From Treponema sp. (lineage in GTDB: Bacteria > Spirochaetota > Spirochaetia > Treponematales > Treponemataceae), in assembly GCA_022510845.1 (NCBI GenBank), contig JAFLSR010000002.1, forward strand, positions 1-64,000: DNA of 64,000 nt, written 5' to 3'. The notes below the pieces were generated by a model. The model saw only the letters and a list, made by a program, of their open reading frames with translations. It ran no database searches and was not told where the DNA came from. The position numbers and the translations under genes were made by a program. Positions 17,721 to 25,651 of the stretch are shown here, in pieces. Numbering within the stretch: position 1 is the first letter of the stretch; every line of letters starts with the position of its first letter.

Positions 17721-18704
17721 ATGTTTTTTAAAAAGAAATCTTTGCAGCTCAGCGTGACTTTTTTCGTGGGAGCGTTCATCGCTGGCAGCGCAGTATATTT
17801 TTCGCATATTTACGAGAACGGACGCGGCGGACTTGAACTCCCAGGCGCGCCTAATGAAGCCGCCGTTCGCGAAGCTTTTTCTCAGGACGAAAATGAAGAA
17901 AGCCTTGTGGAGGCTTTGGAAAGGGCGGAAAACGCGGAATATTCGCAGGATGAATTCCGCCCGCTCACATACACCACTTACAGAATCCGTCGTGGCGACA
18001 TGATTGGCAAAATCGCGGAGCAATATTCGGTTTCCACCGATACGCTTGTGAGCGTAAACGACATAAAATCCACGCGCTCGATTCAAGTTGGCGAATACAT
18101 AAAAATTCCTTCAGAAAGGGGAATTTTGTACACGGTGAAAAAGGACGGCGAAACTCCGAAAGAAATTTCCGAAAGGTACGGAGTGGACGCGGAAAAATGC
18201 GCCTTCGTGAACAATGTTTCCACGGATTCAAAACTTTCCGCCGGAAATTCGATTTTCGTTCCGGGCGCGGAAATGGATGCGATGACGCTCGCGCAAATCA
18301 ACGGCGACTTGTTCCGCCGCCCGATTCATGGTCGATACAGGCTCACTTCGTACTTTGGCTATCGTCCAAGTCCGTTCACTGGAAGACGTTCTTGGCACGG
18401 CGGCTTGGATATGGCTTGCCCCGCATGGACTCCGATTTACGCTGGAATGGACGGAAGAGTGGCGGAGATTGGCTATAACAACACTTACGGAAACTATGTC
18501 GTCATAAACCATTCGGCAGGCTACAAGACTTTGTACGGACACATGGTCGTGCGAACTACTGATGTGAAAGTTGGACAATACGTTACCACCAATACGATAA
18601 TCGGGCGCGTTGGAAGCACTGGTGCCAGCACCGGAAACCACGTCCATTTTACGGTTTACAAAAACGGAAGGATGATAAATCCAATCAGTTTGATTGGAGG
18701 CTGA
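17721..18704 (+). CDS. LysM-M23 peptidoglycan endopeptidase, membrane-anchored
   Basis: From the ATG at 17721 the protein is 327 residues: a short basic N-terminus, one membrane segment (LSVTFFVGAFIAGSAVYF), two LysM modules (YRIRRGDMIGKIAEQY and YTVKKDGETPKEISERY), then an M23 zinc peptidase domain. The M23 motifs are visible: HGGLDMAC (zinc ligands), GHMV, and GNHVHFTV near the end. It should sit in the periplasm on peptidoglycan and cut stem peptides, or act as an EnvC/NlpD-like amidase activator if inactive, but zinc ligands look complete. Upstream ATGs at 17697 and 17709 are in frame but fall within the promoter. Confidence 0.9.
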   Translation: MFFKKKSLQLSVTFFVGAFIAGSAVYFSHIYENGRGGLELPGAPNEAAVREAFSQDENEESLVEALERAENAEYSQDEFRPLTYTTYRIRRGDMIGKIAEQYSVSTDTLVSVNDIKSTRSIQVGEYIKIPSERGILYTVKKDGETPKEISERYGVDAEKCAFVNNVSTDSKLSAGNSIFVPGAEMDAMTLAQINGDLFRRPIHGRYRLTSYFGYRPSPFTGRRSWHGGLDMACPAWTPIYAGMDGRVAEIGYNNTYGNYVVINHSAGYKTLYGHMVVRTTDVKVGQYVTTNTIIGRVGSTGASTGNHVHFTVYKNGRMINPISLIGG

Positions 18705-18760
18705 TTCGCGCGGATGCTTTCATGCCCCGACGCTCTGCGCCGAGGTTTGTTGGTTCGCGC
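18705..18760. repeat. CGCGCGGATG-type intergenic repeat
   Basis: TTCGCGCGGATGCTTTCATG begins at 18705 and is followed by CCCCGACGCTCTGCGCCGAGG. The same block, with variation, occurs at 11954 and 27211, and a fragment occurs near 30310. All four are intergenic. Confidence 0.5.
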
Positions 18761-18799
18761 ATCGGCATACTTCGGTTTCATCTTGAATCATTTCCAAAA

Positions 18800-18836
18800 A
18801 GGCGGCAGGGCAGTTCAATGCTTGCCGCCTATTTTT
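18800..18836. terminator. Bidirectional terminator between M23 and anti-sigma genes
   Basis: AGGCGGCA (18800-18807) pairs with TGCCGCCT (18823-18830), followed by ATTTTT on the plus strand and preceded by AAAAA, so T-tracts exist in both directions. Its right arm overlaps the last codons of the anti-sigma gene. Confidence 0.75.
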
Positions 18837-19270
18837 GTGTTTATCAGTTTTACAAAAAAATCAATGTTGCACTTTGTGAAAACCGCGCAATAAATTGTGG
18901 TCATCAAGGCGAATTCGATGTACAGGCAAATCTTGAGCGTGGACGAGCCGATTTTGCGCGTGAAGATTGCGAACACGACGAAAAGCAGCAGCATCGCGAT
19001 TCCGCCGAAAATCCATTTGGAAAGCGAGAGCGGGTTTTCCATCGATTCGTCCGAAGCGTATATTTTTTTCATAACGGCGGCAATGGAATCGTCGTTCACC
19101 AAGACTTCCTCGCTCACGGATTTTGTCGCCACGCTTTCGGCCTTGTTCAGAAATCGCACTTCGCTCCGGCAGTTTTTGCACACAAGCAGATGCAATGTCA
19201 TCAAAAGCGGAACGCGTTCGCCTTTGTCGAGTCCCAAATATTTTTCCATGACGAAAGAGCAATTTTTCAT
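18815..19270 (-). CDS. Zinc-binding anti-sigma factor, membrane protein
   Basis: This 151-residue protein has an H-x3-C-x2-C zinc motif (LHLLVCKNC, ~27-35) typical of ZAS-type anti-sigma domains, then a linker and two membrane segments (IFGGIAMLLLFVVFAIF and ICLYIEFALMTTIYCAVF). Its start overlaps the stop of the ECF sigma gene by 4 nt (ATGA), so the two are translationally coupled. It would hold the sigma factor at the inner membrane until a signal releases it. The short region after the second helix means that little sensing domain lies outside the membrane. Confidence 0.82.
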   Translation of the reverse strand: MKNCSFVMEKYLGLDKGERVPLLMTLHLLVCKNCRSEVRFLNKAESVATKSVSEEVLVNDDSIAAVMKKIYASDESMENPLSLSKWIFGGIAMLLLFVVFAIFTRKIGSSTLKICLYIEFALMTTIYCAVFTKCNIDFFVKLINTKIGGKH

Positions 19271-19851
19271 TCAAGCAGTCCTTTTGAAATGAGTTTATCC
19301 CGAAGGATTTTTTTTGCACGAAATATGTGCGATTTGACGGTGTTCCCCGGCAATGATGTAATTTCGCTTATCTCGGCATAGGAATTGCCATAGAAAAAAT
19401 AAAGGTCGATGCAGACACGATATTTTTCATCCAATTCTTTTACGGCTTCTCGCACCGCGTCTTTTGTAAGGCGGCGCAGTTCGTTTTCTTCCGGAGTGAG
19501 CGCATCGTACGGCAAGGCGGCTTCGTCGGCAATGGAAATGTATTCGGTGCGGCGGTTGATGGCGTTCATCGCGGCATTGTACGCAAGCCTCGTAAGCCAA
19601 GTGGAAAAAAGCGATTCGCCGCGAAACTGCGAAAGTTTTGTGAACGCCTTCAAAAAAACGTCCTGAACAAAGTCTTCGGTGTCCGCGGTGTTCTTGAAAA
19701 AACTCATTCCGAGCGCAACGATGCGATTCTTGTGAAGCGACATCAATTCGGCAAATGCCTCGGTGTCGCCAAGCAAAACTTGCCCGATAAGAAGAAGATC
19801 CCTTTTGTAAGAAGCTTCGTGCTCCTTGCTGAAGGAACGGGAGTTTTTCAT
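19267..19851 (-). CDS. ECF-type RNA polymerase sigma factor
   Basis: The 194-residue protein has sigma-70 region 2 (LMSLHKNRIVALGMSFF...DTEDFVQDVFLKAF, ~38-75) and region 4 (YFFYGNSYAEISEITSLPGN...HIFRAKKILRD, ~150-185), with no region 1 or 3. It is the middle gene of a three-gene operon: membrane protein, sigma, anti-sigma, each overlapping by 4 nt. The operon promoter resembles an ECF site, suggesting autoregulation. The signal is unknown. Confidence 0.92.
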   Translation of the reverse strand: MKNSRSFSKEHEASYKRDLLLIGQVLLGDTEAFAELMSLHKNRIVALGMSFFKNTADTEDFVQDVFLKAFTKLSQFRGESLFSTWLTRLAYNAAMNAINRRTEYISIADEAALPYDALTPEENELRRLTKDAVREAVKELDEKYRVCIDLYFFYGNSYAEISEITSLPGNTVKSHIFRAKKILRDKLISKGLLE

Positions 19852-20192
19852 TTTTGCTTGAAATCAGGATTCACTTTGTAAAACACAAGCAGGCCGATTC
19901 CAATGACAAGCGGGATGAGTCCGCCCAAAAGCAAATATGAAAGCCCGTCTATGAGCGCGAATAGAATGGTCAAAATCGTGCCTATTCCTACAAGCAGAAT
20001 TCCGCCCAAAAGCGAAAAGGTGCTCAGACTGAATTCCGACTTGTTGTAAGTGCCCATTCGAATTCTGAGCTTGGTTTCATGATGCGCCCACAGAAGATAG
20101 AAAAACAAAATGATTCCGCCGATGGCAATTCCTATAATCGGAATCAGGGCGATTATCACCTGCGCAGAGTTTGACGCAATCTCAGAATACAT
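19848..20192 (-). CDS. Small membrane protein of the ECF operon
   Basis: The 114-residue protein has an N-terminal membrane helix (ALIPIIGIAIGGIILFFYLLW), a short charged segment (AHHETKLRIRMGTY) and two or three further hydrophobic helices. It resembles DUF6249-like small membrane proteins often next to ECF sigma genes. GAGGTG precedes the ATG. Its stop overlaps the sigma factor start by 4 nt. It may be a sensor or an ancillary regulator; no enzymatic motif is seen. Confidence 0.75.
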   Translation of the reverse strand: MYSEIASNSAQVIIALIPIIGIAIGGIILFFYLLWAHHETKLRIRMGTYNKSEFSLSTFSLLGGILLVGIGTILTILFALIDGLSYLLLGGLIPLVIGIGLLVFYKVNPDFKQK

Positions 20193-20228
20193 GTTTCACC
20201 TCTTATAAAATTTTTTCAAACTTCATTT

Positions 20229-20257
20229 ATATGACACAGCCGGCGCGAAAAAGTTGC
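20229..20257 (-). promoter_or_regulatory. Possible ECF-type autoregulated promoter
   Basis: The minus strand has GCAACTT (20251-20257), 15 nt, then GTCATA (20230-20235). This resembles ECF promoters (GGAACTT / GTC). It lies about 40 nt before the first gene of the sigma operon. Confidence 0.4.
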
Positions 20258-20266
20258 GGGCGGAAA

Positions 20267-20776
20267 TCAGTCCAAAAAGATGTAGTCGTCAAAATAAATC
20301 GCGCTGATTTCGCCCAAATGCAATTCCGAATTGAACAGTTCCAAAAGTTCTTCTTTGATTTTTTTTTCGCCGATGGAAAGGAGGGCGTTTTTCGTTTTGC
20401 GCGAAAAATATTCGATGAAAAACGAAGTGAAAAGCCCTTTTCTGGAAACCAGTTCTTCGTAAAACGCGCTGTCGCTGTCTTCGTAGGAAAGCCAAGGCGT
20501 TAAGACCAAAACCGCTCCGTTTTTGCCTTCCTCGTCCTGTTCGTCTGGCATGGCGATTATGCGAAGCGTTCCGAATTCTTTGAACGCTTTGAGTTTTTCG
20601 TCCGCGCCCCTTATCTGCTCCACGCCCGAAGGGTCGTTTTTGCGCAAATTCATTCCAGGGCGTTTTCCCGTGACAAATGCGATTACGCTCGCAAAAAAAA
20701 TCAACGCGCTCAATGCGACAATCGCAGTTACAAGAATTATGTTTGCTTCGAATTTGATATTTTTCATTTTGGACAT
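20267..20776 (-). CDS. FliL-like single-pass membrane protein
   Basis: From the ATG at 20776 (or 20767, three codons later) the protein is ~169 residues: a short cytoplasmic end, a membrane helix (IILVTAIVALSALIFFASVIAF), then a soluble domain ending LLELFNSELHLGEISAIYFDDYIFLD, the characteristic end of FliL-family proteins. FliL binds the flagellar motor stator and rotor. No flagellar genes are adjacent, so this may be a second, stand-alone FliL homologue, as spirochaetes sometimes have. A longer reading frame to 20929 was rejected because it runs through a TATAAT-containing intergenic stretch. Confidence 0.7.
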   Translation of the reverse strand: MSKMKNIKFEANIILVTAIVALSALIFFASVIAFVTGKRPGMNLRKNDPSGVEQIRGADEKLKAFKEFGTLRIIAMPDEQDEEGKNGAVLVLTPWLSYEDSDSAFYEELVSRKGLFTSFFIEYFSRKTKNALLSIGEKKIKEELLELFNSELHLGEISAIYFDDYIFLD

Positions 20777-20896
20777 TTTACCGCAAATCGCATTATAATT
20801 CAAGTGAAGTTTGAAATCCGCGCAAAAAAAATCATTGGAGGTTTTTCTGCGTGAGGGAGAGTGTGGAAATGAAGCGGGAAATGCGCTTTGAGCACG

Positions 20897-20953
20897 GCAA
20901 GCAATTTTTTGTGAGGAAATTGCTTGCATACCCTATACTGGTATGGGGTATGC
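20897..20953. terminator. Two adjoining palindromes after the molybdo-hydroxylase operon
   Basis: An 11-bp stem (20897-20907 with 20917-20927) is followed directly by a nearly perfect 28-bp palindrome (GCATACCC at 20926-20933 with GGGTATGC at 20946-20953). They lie just after the stop of the last operon gene on the minus strand. A T-run is lacking, so termination is likely but not certain. Confidence 0.5.
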
Positions 20954-20967
20954 GCGTTTCAGCGTTT

Positions 20968-21777
20968 TTATACGAGTTGGTTCAGTGAGTATTGCGTTAG
21001 ATTCAAAAACTGCCTTTTAAAAACGGGATTGATTTTTTCTTCTCCCACGGCTTCGTCAAAAGCCTTTTCTGCCGTGCGCGAAAAATCCGTAATCGCCTTT
21101 TCGCTTATCGGAAGCCTGAGACCCAAAAGTTTGTTTTCAAGTTCGCGGCTTGAAAAAACGAATGCGCCAGCAAAAACTATTCGCACGTTTATGAGCGCGC
21201 TTTTTTCGGTTTTTGCCAAAAAGCAAAAAGACGCGGAATCTTTTTCAAGCATGTGGCGCGGACCGCATCGCCGAAAAATTGAAACATCCCAATCTTCGTT
21301 GGGAACGCGGATGTTTACTATGACATTGTTTTGCGGAACGCCGGTGAATTTTGCAAACGGCATCGTATAAAAACTTTGGGTTTCGGCGTTTCGGAAACGC
21401 AATGTGGCGTTCAACGCCAAGAGGGGGGCGTAAAGAGTTCCGTGGATTTCTTTTGCGCAGATGTTGCCGCCGAGCGTCGCCATGTTGCGCACGAAATGGT
21501 TTGCCGTGTTCAAGATTGCCTTGTAAAGGATTTTCGGAATGCGTTCTTCGCCCAAGTCAAGAATTTCGTTCAGCGTCGTGGCGGGGCCAAAGTCGATGAA
21601 AAGTTCGTGGCGATTTATGTTTTTCATTTCCGCGATGTTTCTCGTGCAAAGAGACTTTTCTGGAAGCTGCGAAATCTGCGTGCATCCTCCGACAATTTCA
21701 AGTCCCGGCGTGTTCTTGACTTGATAGAGAACTTCGGAAATATTTTTTGCCAAAAGCAGCGTCTTATTTGTTTCCAT
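20968..21777 (-). CDS. FAD-binding subunit of xanthine-dehydrogenase-type complex
   Basis: Starting at METNKTLLL (21777), the protein is 269 residues. It shows the molybdopterin-dehydrogenase FAD domain: IVGGCTQISQL near residue 30 (weak GGT-type first FAD motif), the second motif HFVRNMATLGGNICAKE (~95) intact, and a CO-dehydrogenase flavoprotein C-terminal domain. It would pass electrons from the 2Fe-2S subunit to FAD. It overlaps the upstream 2Fe-2S gene by 14 nt and ends the operon. The partner subunits have altered catalytic motifs, so substrate and activity are unknown. Confidence 0.82.
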   Translation of the reverse strand: METNKTLLLAKNISEVLYQVKNTPGLEIVGGCTQISQLPEKSLCTRNIAEMKNINRHELFIDFGPATTLNEILDLGEERIPKILYKAILNTANHFVRNMATLGGNICAKEIHGTLYAPLLALNATLRFRNAETQSFYTMPFAKFTGVPQNNVIVNIRVPNEDWDVSIFRRCGPRHMLEKDSASFCFLAKTEKSALINVRIVFAGAFVFSSRELENKLLGLRLPISEKAITDFSRTAEKAFDEAVGEEKINPVFKRQFLNLTQYSLNQLV

Positions 21778-22255
21778 TTTTTCTTTGGTTTCCCTTTTCA
21801 AAATGAATTTGAGCCGCATAGATTATTCCGTTTATCAATGTGTCGGATTCCACGCAGCATTCTTTGAGCGAGCGAACGCGCTCGAAAACTTGTTCTCGGC
21901 TCGGATTTGAAAAAGAGTTCACAATTTCGTAGGCGGCAAAAATTTTTGCCGCGTTGCAATATCCGCAAAGCGAAACGCCGGCCTTTTCAAATCCTTTCAT
22001 AATTTCTTGATACTGCGCTTGCTTGGAAAAAAATTCCAGCGTGGTGATTTTCGCGCCATTCAAGATTCCGATTGGAATTGCGCAACTCAAAACGCATTTT
22101 CCGTCGAGCAAAACGGCGCACGAACCGCAACTGGAATTTTCGCACCCGCATTTTGCGCTCAAAAAATTCTGTCCGCGCAAAATGTTCAGAAGTTTTTCGT
22201 CAGGATTTTCGTTCAGTGAAAATTGCTGCTCGTTTACAGTTAAATTGATTTTCAT
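21764..22255 (-). CDS. 2Fe-2S subunit of xanthine-dehydrogenase-type complex
   Basis: The 163-residue protein has the plant-type ferredoxin cluster (CGCENSSCGSCAVLLDGKC, ~36-54) and the first half of the second cluster (SLCGYCNAAKIFAAYEIV). In the standard family the second half is CRC-T-G-Y; here it reads KECCVESDT, so the CxC spacing is lost and the usual Gly after CGxC (tpGm) is replaced by AAK. It starts with 4-nt overlap with the large-subunit gene. Electron transfer through the first cluster is plausible, while the second is doubtful. Confidence 0.82.
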   Translation of the reverse strand: MKINLTVNEQQFSLNENPDEKLLNILRGQNFLSAKCGCENSSCGSCAVLLDGKCVLSCAIPIGILNGAKITTLEFFSKQAQYQEIMKGFEKAGVSLCGYCNAAKIFAAYEIVNSFSNPSREQVFERVRSLKECCVESDTLINGIIYAAQIHFEKGNQRKNGNK

Positions 22256-24390
22256 TGTGGTCCGCCTTTTTTGTTTTCTTCTTTTTCACTTTTTTCTGCG
22301 GGTTTTGCCTGAGACAAAAGGGTGAAAAGTGAGTTGGATTTGAGCGGAAGAAAATTTTCGTTGCAATTCAACGCTTGCGAAATCGCCGCGGAGAATGCCG
22401 CGGGCAACGCCTTTTTTATCAACGCGCCGATTTGCTTGCTTTCGGTTTCGGAATTTATGAACGCGATTGAAATTTTTTCCGCTTCAAGCCGCTCGCCTTC
22501 CATGAGTTCCGCGAGAGTTTTTTGAATCGAAAATTTTATCTTTGTTTCGGCTTCCTTGACTGCGAGAATTTTTCCTGCGCTCACCGCAAGCCAGATGTTT
22601 TTGATTTTGGGCAGAAAAGTGCATGGGTCGATTTTCAAATCCAAAGCCAGTGTAACGAACGAAGTGGAACTGAATGGAATGCCGCGGAATTTTATTTTGT
22701 TCCATTGGCTTATCTGCGCTTTTGTGATGCTCTTGCTCACCGTGATTGGAAGGGGGGTACGAAAACGCTTTGCTTGAATTCCTTGGCAGCATTTTCGAAG
22801 GAGTCCCGTCATAATCGCAAGGTTCGAGTAAAAATTTTCTGGAGTGAGAGGCTCGTCCTTGAGTTTGAAATCGGAATTCATTTTTACCATTTTTAGTTCG
22901 ATTTGAAGAATTTCCGCCGCGATGGTTTTCCAAATTTCCAAGACTGGCGCACTCGGAGTGTGCGCGTGAATCATAAAAGTTCCGTCTTTTTGCAGCGTCG
23001 TCTGCATTTTTTGGCCGTACTCGAAAATGCTTGTGCCGTAATACCCGCTGGCGTCGTAGGCGCACGCAAATCCGGTTCCGCGCGGAAAAATTCCGTGCCC
23101 TTTGTAACTGGCGATTTTTTCGTAGCCGAATTCCGAATTGATTTTGCAAGTGGCGAATTTTCTACGCATGTCGCTTTGCCGTAAAACCGCTTCAAAGACA
23201 TCGCCCGCCCGTTCGATTTTCAGCACGAACGGCATCTTTGTTTTTTCGTTTTTCAAAACCGTGGAATTCGACATTCGAATTTCATCGGGCGAAAAGCCTG
23301 TCTCCGAACAGATTTTTTGCATTTGGTTTTCGATTGCAAAAAAGGAAGCGGAGTCCATCGTTTCAAGATTTACAGAAGTGGGCGGATTTGGCGACGATAT
23401 TGCCTGCGCCGTAATTTCCAGTCGGTCAAAATGATATATGCTTGTGGAAGCAATCGTGAGGCGGTCTATGATTTCCTGCGCGAATGGATTGTACGCGCCT
23501 GCGTCAAAGTCGATGTCGATGCTGGCTGCCTTAATCGTGCCTTCCTTTGTGAGCGCGGTTCTGTGCGTGATTGCAACTTCTCCAGGATTTGCAAAGAATC
23601 TTGCGTGCTCGCTTTGGGAAAGAGTCAACTTTACCGCCTTGCCCGCGACAATCGATGCCGCGCAAATCTGGCAGACTAGAAGCGTGTTGCCCCAAAGACT
23701 GTTCGTGTTCGGCATTGAAGAAAGCGTCTTGTTTATCAGGATTTTTTCTTCGTCAATTCCGAACGCCGAGCCGAGAGTTTGCGTCAAGTGGTGCGGCCAA
23801 TGTGTCGGAGTAAAAATCGTGAGCGAGCCGTTTTCAAAGTGGCAAAGCGCGCCGTCAGTTTCGTTTTGCGGAGTGGAATTGAGGCGGTAAATCCATTTGT
23901 TGCGGACTGTGAAAGCCGCGCGCGAAAAATATTTGGAGATGTTCTTTTCCCTGCCGCCGCCAACCACAACGTGCTTTTGCGAAAGGACTTTCTTTTCAAA
24001 ACTCGCACTTTCGATTTCGATTTTTATTGACGAAGCGATTTCATCCAAAACCTTTTTTTCAGGGCCTGCCAAAATCGCAAGCGATTGGCCTTCGTACAAA
24101 ATTTTTTCCGAGCAGAAGATTTCGCAAGTCGTGCCGAGCGTTTCTATCGAATTTTTTCCGGGAAAATTTTTCGCCGTTATGAGGAAATATCCTTCAGGCA
24201 AATTTTTTGCTTCGATGTTTTTCAGGATTCCGCTTTTTTTGGGGCTTCGGATAATCTTTGCGAAAATCATTCCGTCCAGTTTGAGGTCGCTGTAAAAATT
24301 CTTTACATTTTGCGCATGGATTTTGGAGGAGGGCTTTTTCGCGGTCTTTTTTTTGACTTTTTCGCTGGCTTCGTTTTTTTTATCCGGCAT
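22252..24390 (-). CDS. Molybdopterin-binding subunit homologue with altered active site
   Basis: The 712-residue protein aligns by pattern with xanthine dehydrogenase large subunits: an N-terminal DGMIFAKIIRSP, YEGQSLAILAG, and a central VKLTLSQSEHARFFANPG. Yet signature motifs are missing. The GGGFGGK loop that contacts the cofactor is replaced by a stretch around SSMPNTNSLWGNTL. The C-terminal catalytic G-E (in kgvGEpp) reads KQIGALIKK, so the base Glu appears replaced by Ala. It begins with a Lys-rich stretch and is slightly short for the family. Either the enzyme uses different chemistry or the complex is decaying, but all three frames are intact. It is 27 nt downstream of an aminotransferase gene. 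Confidence 0.75.
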   Translation of the reverse strand: MPDKKNEASEKVKKKTAKKPSSKIHAQNVKNFYSDLKLDGMIFAKIIRSPKKSGILKNIEAKNLPEGYFLITAKNFPGKNSIETLGTTCEIFCSEKILYEGQSLAILAGPEKKVLDEIASSIKIEIESASFEKKVLSQKHVVVGGGREKNISKYFSRAAFTVRNKWIYRLNSTPQNETDGALCHFENGSLTIFTPTHWPHHLTQTLGSAFGIDEEKILINKTLSSMPNTNSLWGNTLLVCQICAASIVAGKAVKLTLSQSEHARFFANPGEVAITHRTALTKEGTIKAASIDIDFDAGAYNPFAQEIIDRLTIASTSIYHFDRLEITAQAISSPNPPTSVNLETMDSASFFAIENQMQKICSETGFSPDEIRMSNSTVLKNEKTKMPFVLKIERAGDVFEAVLRQSDMRRKFATCKINSEFGYEKIASYKGHGIFPRGTGFACAYDASGYYGTSIFEYGQKMQTTLQKDGTFMIHAHTPSAPVLEIWKTIAAEILQIELKMVKMNSDFKLKDEPLTPENFYSNLAIMTGLLRKCCQGIQAKRFRTPLPITVSKSITKAQISQWNKIKFRGIPFSSTSFVTLALDLKIDPCTFLPKIKNIWLAVSAGKILAVKEAETKIKFSIQKTLAELMEGERLEAEKISIAFINSETESKQIGALIKKALPAAFSAAISQALNCNENFLPLKSNSLFTLLSQAKPAEKSEKEENKKGGPQ

Positions 24391-24417
24391 GATTTTTCGT
24401 CCTTGGGATTTTAAATT

Positions 24418-25650
24418 TTAGCGTCCATTCGCTTCATGCGCGATTTTTTTTACCGCGTCAATCACTTCCTGCGCCATCGCAATCGTCATATCGGGCCAAA
24501 GCGGAAGCGTGATTGTGGCGGCATAGGCACGCGCCGCATTCGGAAAATTTTCCGCAGTAAAATTCGCGTCAAGTTTTTTCCAATAAGTAAAGTAAAAAAG
24601 CGGGATAAAATGCACGGAAATTCCGATTCCCATTTTTTGCAGCGCGAGCGCGAATTCATCACGAGTGATTTTAAGTTTTTCGCTTGCGATTTGAAGCAGA
24701 TACAAATGCCATGCGTTTCCTTCGCCGTCTGGCGGAATCCTGACAAAATCCAAATCCTTGAACGCCTCATTGTACATTTGCACAATGCGCTTTCGCTTTT
24801 CAAAAAAATCGTTCGCGCGGGAAAGCTGCGCGCGTCCCAATGCTGCCAAAATGTCTGGCATGTTGAACTTGTAGCCGCTTTCAACTATGTCGTATTCCCA
24901 TGAGGCGCGCGGGGAGGTGTAGCGATCCCAAGTGGTGCGGTCCATTCCGTGCATTCGCATGATGCGCATTCTTTGTGCCGCCTCCTCGTTTCTTGTGCAC
25001 ACCATTCCGCCTTCCGCGGTCGTCATCGTTTTTGTGGCGTAGAACGAAAAAACTCCGGCATCGCAAATCGTTCCTGCAAAGCCAAGTTGCGTGAGCGAAG
25101 GAAATGAATGCGCCGCGTCTTCGATTACTTTTACGCCGTATTTGTGCGCGACTTCTACAAGGCGGCGCATATCGCAGATGTTTCCGCCGATGTGGACGGC
25201 AACCACTGCGCACACTTTTTTTTCCGTGTCGCGCTTTAGGATTTCTTCCACTTTTCCAACGTCAATCGAATAGGAGTTTGGCTCTATGTCCGCGAAAATC
25301 ACGTCCGCGCCCAAATGCTTTGCCGATGCCGCCGTGGATACGAATGTGTACGGCGTTGTTATTACGGCGCGTCCCGGACGCACGCCCAAAGCCTCCATCG
25401 CCAAAATCATTCCGCTTGTGTTGCTGTTCACGGCAAGGCTGATTACATCATCATTGGAAAGCCCTGCGTTCGCGCGCGCGTCCTTCACATTCTGACCGAC
25501 ATTGTTCATAAAGTCGGAGAATTCTTTTTCAAACGCCAAAGCCTCGTTTCCCGTAGTGAGCCAGCCCGAACGCAAGACGCGCAGGACGGCTTCTTCTTCC
25601 GCGGCGGAAATCGATGGGCGCGAAAACGGAACTTTGAGCAAATCAGGCAT
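24418..25650 (-). CDS. DegT/DnrJ/EryC1/StrS-family sugar aminotransferase
   Basis: The 410-residue PLP enzyme starts FSRPSISAAEEEAVLRVL and has the PLP region VIEDAAHSFPS (~180) and FSFYATKTMTTAEGGMV (~200), where the Lys of ATK forms the Schiff base. It is typical of enzymes that transaminate 4-keto-6-deoxy nucleotide sugars. It starts 1 nt after the stop of the 4,6-dehydratase gene, so the pair likely makes a UDP-4-amino-4,6-dideoxy sugar for glycan or flagellin modification. An acetyltransferase is not present nearby. Confidence 0.9.
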   Translation of the reverse strand: MPDLLKVPFSRPSISAAEEEAVLRVLRSGWLTTGNEALAFEKEFSDFMNNVGQNVKDARANAGLSNDDVISLAVNSNTSGMILAMEALGVRPGRAVITTPYTFVSTAASAKHLGADVIFADIEPNSYSIDVGKVEEILKRDTEKKVCAVVAVHIGGNICDMRRLVEVAHKYGVKVIEDAAHSFPSLTQLGFAGTICDAGVFSFYATKTMTTAEGGMVCTRNEEAAQRMRIMRMHGMDRTTWDRYTSPRASWEYDIVESGYKFNMPDILAALGRAQLSRANDFFEKRKRIVQMYNEAFKDLDFVRIPPDGEGNAWHLYLLQIASEKLKITRDEFALALQKMGIGISVHFIPLFYFTYWKKLDANFTAENFPNAARAYAATITLPLWPDMTIAMAQEVIDAVKKIAHEANGR

Positions 25651-25651
25651 A

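Noticed and set aside
20777..20929. Earlier start for the FliL-like protein
   Set aside because: The added residues look random and run over a TATAAT-containing intergenic stretch; the membrane helix follows the ATG at 20776/20767.
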